This document shows positions 1 through 8,500 of a stretch of 8,675 nt of DNA, one piece after another (position 1 is the first letter of the stretch; each line of letters starts with the position of its first letter). The DNA lies in the NCBI GenBank assembly GCA_029262095.1, contig JAJDAB010000284.1:1-8675 (forward strand), in the 5' to 3' direction. Below the pieces are notes generated by a model, which saw nothing but the letters and a program-made list of their open reading frames with translations, did no database searches and was not told where the DNA came from. This DNA comes from Candidatus Hydrogenedentota bacterium. GTDB taxonomy: Bacteria; Hydrogenedentota; Hydrogenedentia; Hydrogenedentales; SLHB01. A program made the translations under genes and the position numbers.

Positions 1-1132
1 TGATGCTCGCGATGCCGGACGCATTGAACGTGTGACCGATGTTGGCTTTTACACTTCCAAGCGCGCAGTTCTTCTCCTCATTCGCTGTATAGGCCGCGAC
101 GATTCCACCCAATTCCGCGTCGTCTAGATCGGCGAAACCACTTCCATTCATCTCAATGTATTCGACGGCGTCGGATGTGACGCCTGCCGTAGTCATCGCA
201 TCCGCGCATGATCGTGCAACAGCGTCGGCGTCTTGTCCAACTTGAATGCTAAGGCCATCAACGGACGCGTAAACCTGATCGCCACGTTGTACCGCATCCT
301 GTTTGCGCCGCAGAACAATCGCGCCAGCGCCTTCACCGATGTGCCAGCCCTGGTTGCCCAATTCGATACTGAGCGAAAAATGTTCCGTGTCCAGATCGCC
401 GAACTGTTTGCGCAGCAACATATTTTCCAAACTACCGGAAAGATCGACGGCAGCTACGACTACAGCGTCCACATCGCTGGTTTCGAACAGGAGCTGTGCG
501 ACTTCCAGGCAGCGAAATACCGAGTTTTCCTCAGCGGACAATGTGAATGCCGGGCCTGAAAAGTCCCAGAGTGAAGACACGCGGGCCGCCATGATGTTTC
601 CAATGAGGCTGGTGTATTGATTGAGCTGCGCGGACTCGTGGATGCTGTCCCTGACGATCTCTTCGAGGGCTTGGCGCTGCGAATCGTCGACCGGTCTTGA
701 GGAATTCTCCCAAGCCGATGGAAATTGCGTTTGAAGATTCACGCGCCCGCGGAATTGATGCGCGTCTAGTTCGGTGCCCATTCCAACCAGTACCGCAACG
801 TTACCGCCAGGCTCGATGTTCGCGTCTTGCAGTGCTCGATCCGCTACTTTCAACAGCAACAGTTGTTGCGGAATCAATCGGTCGTCCTCGTTGGGCGGGA
901 TCTTGAAGTGTAGAAAGTCCAATTCGAACTTTTCGATGAATGAACCGCGAATCGACTCTCGATTCGTAAGGCCCAACGCCTCTAAGACTCCAGGGGATTC
1001 TTCGAGGCCTTTCCATCGCCTGCGTGGTAAGGGGCCGAAATGTTGTTCACGATCTAGAACAGTCTTACCGAACGCGCAAAGACCGTCGCAGCCCCCGAAA
1101 AAAGCATCCATACCTACAATGGCCATCGACGG
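1..1132 (-). other. Chain-length-factor (KS-like) domain of the PfaC-type protein, partial
   Basis: This KS-fold domain without a condensing cysteine spans residues 468-844 and is cut at the window edge. Aligning FALDAACASS of the KS with FTLSAEENSV here puts Glu669 (codon 529-527) at the cysteine position. The first histidine is replaced by Asn796 in EMNGSG (148-146), while the second, H834 in ANIGHT (34-32), is kept. The domain should pair with a KS and shape chain length. Decarboxylation of malonyl-ACP to make a starter is another role proposed for CLFs. Confidence 0.88.
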
Positions 1133-2533
1133 CGCAACGGATTGTCCGGTCGTTGACGGCGCAGCTTCTTCTGGGTTCGGTTCCTCGAAAACGAGATGTG
1201 CGTTACATCCGCCGAATCCGAAGACACTCACGCCGGCTCGTCTCACCCCATCGTTACTTGGCCACGGTCGGTTCGTGCTTACAATTTGCGTTCCCGAAAA
1301 CTGGCCTTCGGGGGATTGTTGCGGCTCATCGACTTTAATCGTAGCGGGAATAAGATCGTGCTTCATGCCCTCAATGACTTTGGTCATCCCCGGCATGCCG
1401 GCTGCGGTGAGCAGATGGCCAAGGTTAGATTTCACTGAGCCGATCAACGGCACAGGCTGATCGTCATTCGCCCCGAAAAACGTTTCCATCGACGTCAGTT
1501 CGACTTTGTCGCCTAGCGGGGTGCCCGTCGCGTGACACTCGACGTAATCGACACTCTTCGGGTCAACGCCTGCGTCTTTGTACGCGCGCTCAAAACACGT
1601 GACTTGTCCGCGCGGGTTCGGGCTTAGGACGAATTGGCCCCGTCCGTCGTTGGACAGGCCGCCGCCGAGAATTGCCGCGTGGATGATATCGCCATCGCGT
1701 ACAGCGTCGTCGTAGCGTTTGAGCGCAAGCATGCCGGCGCCCTCACCCGCGAACAATCCTTTCGACCTCTGATCCAACGGTGCGCTTATTCCGTTCTCCG
1801 GATAAGCCTGGAAGATAGAGAATCCCATATTGACGAACATCGGATCGGCCGCGCTGACGGCACCTGCCAACATGAGATCAGCAGCGCCCACGCGCAGGTA
1901 TTCGCACGCGAGTTTCGTGGAGTACAGCGATGACGCGCAAGCGGCGTCGAGCGCAAAGCGTGGACCGCCCAGCCCCAGCGTGTCGCCGATAAGACCGGCG
2001 GGGTATCCCGAGATTAGGCCTGCCTCGCGCGTGACGTTACTAGGGGCTGTGAAGCGCGGGAATACAAATGTATCGTCGCCGGTCAAGTCGACAATCGCTT
2101 GATTGAGTACTTGGTGGTAGATCGGAATGAATAACTGATTGGAGGATTTGGTCGGGAATGAAAGATTGCCAAGGATTACGCCGCAACGTTGCAGCGAATT
2201 CGGGTCATCGAGGTAGCCGCTTTCCTTCAATGCTTCGCGGGCGACATAGAGCGACCACTTGTTGAGGTCGTCCAACTGATCGAACGCGGTCGCGGAAATT
2301 CCCAATGCGTCGGCCGTTGCCGGAAATTCACGGATATACCCGCCGCGCGTGCAGTAATACTTGTCCTCTCGATTCGGATGAGGCTCGAATAGGAGCTGCG
2401 GATCGACGCCCATCTGAGCATTGGTTGCCTCAGACGTGCTATCGAGATTGTCTACTAGGTTTTGCCAGAACGATTTTGGCGTGGAGGCGCCGGGAAACAA
2501 CGTGGAAATCCCGACTACTGCAATCTTACTCAT
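1..2533 (-). CDS. pfaC: PfaC/Pfa3-type synthase subunit, KS-CLF part, 3' partial
   Basis: The frame starts at ATG 2533-2531 (MSKIAVVGIS) and stays open to position 1, giving 844 complete codons. It opens directly into a ketosynthase, as usual for PfaC/Pfa3, so the start is well supported. Residues 1 to about 450 are a complete KS with C199 in DAACASS, H334 in CHATGT and H373 in SNLGH. From about 468 a second thiolase-fold domain begins (MAIVGMD at 470). It lacks the cysteine (Glu669) and the first histidine (Asn796), as in a chain-length factor. The KS-CLF pair would act with the preceding PfaA-type protein in chain elongation and length control. In known relatives this is followed by dehydratase domains, and in myxobacterial Pfa3 also by an acyltransferase and acylglycerolphosphate acyltransferase. 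None of that is visible here. The symbol rests on the KS-CLF start and on position after pfaA; pfa3 is the alternative name. Confidence 0.88.
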   Translation of the reverse strand, partial: MSKIAVVGISTLFPGASTPKSFWQNLVDNLDSTSEATNAQMGVDPQLLFEPHPNREDKYYCTRGGYIREFPATADALGISATAFDQLDDLNKWSLYVAREALKESGYLDDPNSLQRCGVILGNLSFPTKSSNQLFIPIYHQVLNQAIVDLTGDDTFVFPRFTAPSNVTREAGLISGYPAGLIGDTLGLGGPRFALDAACASSLYSTKLACEYLRVGAADLMLAGAVSAADPMFVNMGFSIFQAYPENGISAPLDQRSKGLFAGEGAGMLALKRYDDAVRDGDIIHAAILGGGLSNDGRGQFVLSPNPRGQVTCFERAYKDAGVDPKSVDYVECHATGTPLGDKVELTSMETFFGANDDQPVPLIGSVKSNLGHLLTAAGMPGMTKVIEGMKHDLIPATIKVDEPQQSPEGQFSGTQIVSTNRPWPSNDGVRRAGVSVFGFGGCNAHLVFEEPNPEEAAPSTTGQSVAPSMAIVGMDAFFGGCDGLCAFGKTVLDREQHFGPLPRRRWKGLEESPGVLEALGLTNRESIRGSFIEKFELDFLHFKIPPNEDDRLIPQQLLLLKVADRALQDANIEPGGNVAVLVGMGTELDAHQFRGRVNLQTQFPSAWENSSRPVDDSQRQALEEIVRDSIHESAQLNQYTSLIGNIMAARVSSLWDFSGPAFTLSAEENSVFRCLEVAQLLFETSDVDAVVVAAVDLSGSLENMLLRKQFGDLDTEHFSLSIELGNQGWHIGEGAGAIVLRRKQDAVQRGDQVYASVDGLSIQVGQDADAVARSCADAMTTAGVTSDAVEYIEMNGSGFADLDDAELGGIVAAYTANEEKNCALGSVKANIGHTFNASGIASI
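1184..2533 (-). other. Ketosynthase domain of the PfaC-type protein
   Basis: This is a complete condensing domain at residues 1-450. The nucleophile is C199 in DAACASS (codon 1939-1937), with H334 in ECHATGT (1534-1532) and H373 in SNLGHL (1417-1415). The spacings of 135 and 39 residues are standard for active KS domains. It ends with FGFGGCNAH. The stretch GISATAFDQLDDLNKW precedes the core, as expected for this class. Confidence 0.93.
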
Positions 2534-2559
2534 GGAAATGGGGCTCTCAGGGTAAAAGG
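2534..2559 (-). promoter_or_regulatory. Short intergenic gap with weak ribosome binding site for the PfaC-type gene
   Basis: The 26 bases between the TAA of the first gene and the ATG of the second read CTGAGAGCCCC in the middle. GAGAG lies 10 bases before the ATG and is the only Shine-Dalgarno-like element. There is no room for a separate promoter or terminator, which supports co-transcription and possible translational coupling. Confidence 0.55.
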
Positions 2560-5500
2560 TTAGCTCACAGCCGTAACAAAATTGAGCGTCTTACTAATGG
2601 CCGTTTCGGCGTCAACCAATCGGCTGTAGATGTGTCCTTCGCGATCGTGAAGCGTTATCGTGCCATTCACGCGAGCGTTAGTTGCTTCGCTGATGTCCAG
2701 GGAAAGATAGTACGGAGTGCCGTCCGGAATCGTGCGGTAGTGTTCGTATCGACCGAATCGAGTGGGCAGAGCGCCAGCTTGCTTGAATTGACGCGCCCAA
2801 ACCAATAGCGATTGAAAATTTGCGTCCGTGGCGCAAAGGCGTGCAGCGGCGAAGTGGGAGGGACCGTTTGCCGCGATCTCCGCTTCCGGGGCAGTACACA
2901 ACAAGGTCAATTTGTTCTCAGATGCGTTTAGGCCGCGATTGATCGCCTGAAAGAATGGGCCGTGAAACAACGTGCCATTCTGATAATATTCCGTTCCCTC
3001 AACGGCGTTGCTATCCGTGCCATCGAAATCGCTGTACGTCGGTGTCGTGGGCCGATTGTTCAACAGCGTTATCGTCGCGCTGTAGTGATTGATCCGTTTT
3101 TCGGATGAACCGCTCCACAAGAGGACATCCATTGACACGTGATCCGCGTCTTTTTCGTTCTCCACGATGTCCAAATGGTAGTCGGTGATATCGCCGTTCG
3201 TAAATACGATGCCTTTCAGCATCTTCATGTCGTCGAGGCTGAAGAATCGATAGCCGGGTATTAGTGCTTCGCAGCTATTTCCCATCCAATTCATAACGCC
3301 GGCCATTGGCAGCACGGGGTTACCGTCAATTTTGTGATCGGACAAGAACGGATTCGCTCGAACCGACCACTGGCGCGTAATCGTGTACTGTTTTAATTCG
3401 ACGTTTCCGATTGCGTTGTCGACTTCCATCGAGCTGCCAACCAGAATTTGTACGGACGGATTGCCCGGTGCCATCAGTTCGTTCGCGAACAGTTCGCTGC
3501 CTTCCTCGATAGGAATAACATCGATATTGCGTTGTGCGAATAGCTTCTTGAGTTCCGGCGTTACCATGCCCCCGTCCCAGGGACCCCAATTGAACGTGGT
3601 TACGTGGCATTGCGGGTAACGCGCCTTAAAGTCGAGCGCACTTTTATTTAATATCTCGTTCGCGATGGCGTAGTCGGATTGCGCTGCATTGCCGAAAAAG
3701 CCCGCCGCCGAGGAAAATAGCGACAGGTGACGTAGTTGCGCCGGGTCGATCGCCTCAAGCATTGCCCCGAGGCCATCGACCTTGGGGTCATATACGCGAT
3801 CAAAATCGTCGGCAGTCTTTTTCTCGATCAACTTGTCCGCAAGTACACCCGCGCCATGAATGATGCCGGTGATCGGTCCGGTGGTTGCAGTCAGTTCGGC
3901 GATCGCGTCGCATACCGCACGCGCGTCCGTGACATCGCAGCTCGAATAGTGGGCACGACCGCCTGCGGCCTCGATTCGAGCCATGACGGACTGAATCGTC
4001 AGCGCCGATTGGATCGGTAGAATCAGCGACTGCACTTTTGCAGGCGTGGGCTTTTCGCCCGCGGACTTCAGTTGTTCCATGCCCGCCTTTTTGAAATCGG
4101 CTTCGTTGTCGATTCCTGCTGCCCAAGTTGGAACCGTTTCCAGCTTGGAGCGCCCGAGCAATATGTACGTGCCGTGCTCTCGCGCGGCCAGCTTAATCAC
4201 GCACTCGGCGGTGACGCCCTTGGCTCCGCCGCTCACAATAAACACGGAAGGATCGCCGACGGATTGCGTATCGTCAGACACCGCCATCGAAATTGATTCG
4301 GGAGTCAGCGTAAAGCGGCCGTCATCGCTATGCCCTACCTCTACGATGCGGCGGTTCGGATCTGTCAATTCTGCGAGAATTCGGTCGACGGCAGTTGCCG
4401 TTTCCATTTGGGGAGAAACGTCAATCGCTCGGCAGAACACCTCGGGCCACTCAAGATTGACCGTCTTCGTGAGACCGAAGAGTCCCCCCGGGATTGGGGC
4501 AAACGTTCCCCCACCATAGCCGAGTTGTCCATCGAGATGCGTTATCGTCGTAAAGGAACACCGCGCGTTTGCAGGGATATTGTTCAAAGAGTCGCGCAGG
4601 TGTTTGGCGAGGAGGAAGGTGGATCGTAATACCGCCTTCGCTTGCGCAGCCGTGTCGGACTTCGGCTGTAAATGGATGAATCGTGCCGGTGCGCCCAGTT
4701 CGCGCTCGATGGTTTCGAGCGCGTTGGTCAGCGTTGACTCTTCCAGGTCGTCGAGCGTGACGCGTGTTACGCCCTCTGGCAATTCCGCTGCCGCCGCGCA
4801 GATGGCGGTGGGATACGTCAACACCGCCAAGTTCCAACCCTGGCCTTTCAGAGATGCCGCTAATGCTGCTGTGAGCTGAGTACCATCATCGGTCGTCACG
4901 CAACAACGTTTCGCGGGTACAAGCTCTTCCAACCGATCAGGCGGGGGGATTAATTCAAGTCGAACACCGCTTCGTGCGACCACACCTGGTGTATCCAAAC
5001 TATCGACTGCTGCAATGAGTGAGTCCGGCACGCTGGGAGTAGCGGTGGTCTGCAAAAAGCACTGGATGATTTCGTCTAACGTACGTTGCTCTCCGAGTAG
5101 CTCTGCTTCAACATCGGGAAGGTCCGGGTATTCCTCTTGAACGGCACCGAGTATCTCGACCCGTTTGATGGAGTCGATTCCTAGATCGGCTTCCATGTCC
5201 ATCGAGAGTTCAAGCATGTCGACGGGATAACCCGTCTTATCCGATACGACGGAAAGCATGGTCTGCGTGAGCCCCTCGATATCCAGTCCGGCGGTTTGTG
5301 TCGCCAAAGCGGATTCTGACGTCACTGTAGACGGCGCGCGGAGTTGCGCATTCATATAGTCGACGATTTCTCCGAGGGTGCGTAATTCGCTCATGACGTC
5401 CGCGTTGAACTCGGGCAGCTCGGGATAGGTCTCTTGCACAGCGCCAAGAATTTCGACCCGCTTGATGGAATCGATACCGAGATCAGCCTCCATATCCATG

Positions 5501-8500
5501 CTCAGTTCGAGCATGTCCGTGGGGTAGCCGGTTTTCTCTGCCACGACGTCCAACATAGTCTGAGTAATTTGATTTGGTTCGATGGCGCTCGGTGCAGGAG
5601 TAGCGGATGTGGCGATGGCAGGCTGGGCGTCGAGTTGCGCATTCATGTAATCGACGATTTCTCCGAGCGTGCGCAGTTCGCTCATGACCTCCGCGTTGAA
5701 TTCGGGGAGCTCGGGATAGGTTTCTTGCACGGCCCCGAGAATCTCGACACGTTTGATGGAATCGATACCGAGGTCGGCTTCCATATCCATGCTCAATTCG
5801 AGCATGTCCGTGGGATAGCCGGTCTTCTCTGCCACGACGTCCAACATGGTCTCGCTAATTTTGTCGGCGTCTAACGTTGGCGAACTGGGTGACGCAGGCG
5901 CTGGGAGCGAAACCGCCGGGGCCGATGCCGCTCGCGGCGCGGGAACGGATTGCGGATTCGCTGGCGCCGGTACCTGCGCTATTTTCCCAACCGTCGATGA
6001 CCCGGTCAAAATTGAGTGATGTTCCTTCAAAAGGTTTAGCGTACTTCGCGTCGTTTCAGCTTGTTGCGCGATAAACTGTTCGTGAATCTTCAGGGTCTCG
6101 GCCTGATTGTCATGGAACGAGTTCATGCTGCGTTCTACGCTGTCGGGGATAGCTGAATCGGGGTTGTCCCTGAGAACATCCATCTGCCGATTCATCAGTG
6201 CGTGAAATGCTTCCGAATACTGCCGAGGCGTTTCCAGATAGCGTTCGTGAATCTTGAGCGTTTCGCTTTCGTGCTGATAGAACAGCGCCAAACTCTCGTC
6301 AAATCCTTCTGTGCGAACGGCTGGTATTGCGGACGGTGTAGGTGAAGGCGTGCCATTCTGAGGCGGGGGGGTAGTTGATGTTCTTGATTCCTGAACGATG
6401 ACTTTCGGCGTGGCCGCAGACAACTTGAAGCCATCATTCATCTTGGATTCGCGATTATTCACAAATTTTTCGCTGAGGTAGTTGGGTGCCGACAACTGAG
6501 TTTTAAGTGGGCTCTGTTTCTCGGTGTTGTAGGTCGGGGTTTCCGCGCAATAGGGGTCGAGATTACTCAGTGCAACGCCGGCCACCGCCAGTTGAACTGC
6601 GGCCTCGCGAAGTTGCGTATCGCTAGAAGTTTTGGGCTTCGGGTTCACCGCAATCGTGAGGTGTGGTTTGCCCTCAAGAATGTTCGAAACGAGCGGTGAC
6701 AGAATATTTTTCGGTCCAAACTCAACGAAAATCCGTCCACCGGCCCCGTACATGTTCTCGATCTGTTCCGTGAAGCGGACCGAATTTAGCATGTGGCCCT
6801 TTAGCGTCTTGCGAATATTCTCGACATCATTTTCGTAGACGGCGCCGCTCACATTCGAAAACACCGGTATTTGCGGATTGGCGAAAGATTCCCGTTCGAT
6901 CGCCTCGGCAAACGGCTGTTGCGCATGGCCCACGAGGGGCGTGTGAAACGCCGCGGATACTGGAAGCGGAATGACTTTGAAGCCGCGTTCCTTCAACTGG
7001 GCGCTTGTTGTCGCCATTGATTCATTCGGCCCTGCGATAACGACTTGAGTCCTGCTGTTGTGGTTAGCGATTTGGATCTCGGGATGGTCTTTGAGCTCTT
7101 TATCCAGCGCCTCAAGGTCACCGAAGATTACGGCCATCGTGCCAGCATCGAATTCGGGGTGATCGGGTGCGGCCATTGCCTCGCCGCGTGCCTTCGCTAA
7201 CCGAAAAAAGGAATCGTCTTTCAGCGCTCCAGCAGCCCAGAGCGCCGTGAGCTCACCGAAACTGTGTCCAGCGACGAAATCTGGCTTGAATCCTGCGCTG
7301 GCCAAAATCTTGTACGAACCAACGCTAAACGTACCGATACCCGGCTGGGCAGATTGGGTCTGTTGAAGCGCCGCCTCATTCGCTTTATCCGACGCTTCAT
7401 CGAACACAGGTGTAGGAAAGACTTTGTCGGAAAGCCGCGACCGTCCTTTCTCGATGAACAGACGATCCATTTCTTGAACGGTTTCCAGATAGCTAGGAAA
7501 ATTGCAAGCCAACTCCGAACCCATACCGACGTATTGCGATCCCTGACCCGAGAACAGCGCTACAACCGCGCCATCGTGATCGAGCGATCGGGTGCGGAAG
7601 TGAACCCCTTGGGGCGTTTCCCACGACTCGGCGTCGGCACGTTTATCGAGTCCATCAATGGCTTGCTGTAACAACGCAACAGCTTCCTCTTGCGAACTCG
7701 ATACGAAACCAACGCGCGCCTGATTATCGGAAATCGGGCGCTGGGCGGAAGACCTGAGAAACTCGGTATAGCCCGCACGCCCATGCGCGGCTTCTATCGC
7801 GGTTAGCGCTTCCCGGCACGACGTGAGTAGTTGGGCTCGAGTCTCCGCCGCAATGAGCGAAGGCTGGGCCACGGTATTTAGTCGATACGAACCATCTTGG
7901 GCCGTCGTGTGTTCTTCCATGGTTACGTGGAAATTGGTGCCGCCGAATCCGAACGCGCTGACACTCGCGCGCCGAGGCGAACCGTCTTCCGCCTGAACCC
8001 AAGGCCGCGTTTCTGTATTGATGTAGAACGGCGATTCTTCAAGACCCATTTTCGGGTTGGGCTTTTTCACGCTCAGAGTCGCCGGAAGCACTTTGTGATG
8101 CAGTGCCAGTGCAGCCTTGATGAGGCCCGCAGCACCCGCAGCCGCTTTGAGATGACCGATCTGCGATTTCACGCTGCCCAGTGCGATGTGTTGTTTTCTA
8201 GGATTGTCCGCGCCGAATACTTCTTTCAGTCCGCCCACCTCGGCGACATCGCCTGCTGCGGTGCCTGTGCCGTGCGCCTCGACCAATCCGACCGTTGATG
8301 GGGCATAGCCTGCGTCCGCATACGCCCGTCGCAGCGCCTTAGCCTGACCTTGCGGACGCGGCGCGTAGATGCTCTTAAATTTGCCGTCGCTCGACGAACC
8401 AATGCCGCGTATCGTAGCGTAAATCCGATCGCCATCGCGCTCGGCGTCGGGCAGTCGTTTCAATGCGACCATCCCAATACCTTCACCAATCATCATGCCC

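Larger units (their letters stand above)
5044..5859 (-). other. Three tandem acyl carrier protein domains
   Basis: The three carrier domains hold the growing chain on 4'-phosphopantetheine arms. Each has the attachment motif DLGIDSIKRVEILGA. The modified serines are S972 (codon 5760-5758), S1069 (5469-5467) and S1168 (5172-5170), spaced 97 and 99 residues apart. GIDSIKRVEI is the form typical of PUFA-synthase ACPs. Three is at the low end for this family, where four to nine is common in marine systems. Activation needs a phosphopantetheinyl transferase that is not encoded in the window. Confidence 0.96.

Noticed and set aside
774..1460. 228-residue open frame on the plus strand.
   Set aside because: It lies wholly opposite the KS-CLF coding sequence, which has clear motifs throughout. 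Its translation is rich in Ser, Pro and Arg with no recognisable domain; it is an antisense shadow.
2305..2808. 167-residue plus-strand frame spanning the gap between the two minus-strand genes.
   Set aside because: It overlaps the end of the DH-like domain and the start of the KS, both with strong motifs. No coding signature of its own is visible.
4046..4519. 157-residue plus-strand open frame.
   Set aside because: It is opposite the ketoreductase, whose motifs are intact on the minus strand, and it has no domain or ribosome binding site I can recognise.
5434..5874. 146-residue plus-strand frame with an internal repeat (IHAQFEHVRG twice).
   Set aside because: The repeat is the antisense image of the duplicated ACP modules on the minus strand, not a separate repeat protein.
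6365..6371. Run of seven G (C on the coding strand) that could be a slippage or phase-variation tract.
   Set aside because: The minus-strand frame is continuous through it, encoding prolines in a flexible linker. Without read evidence of length variation there is no reason to call it a switch.
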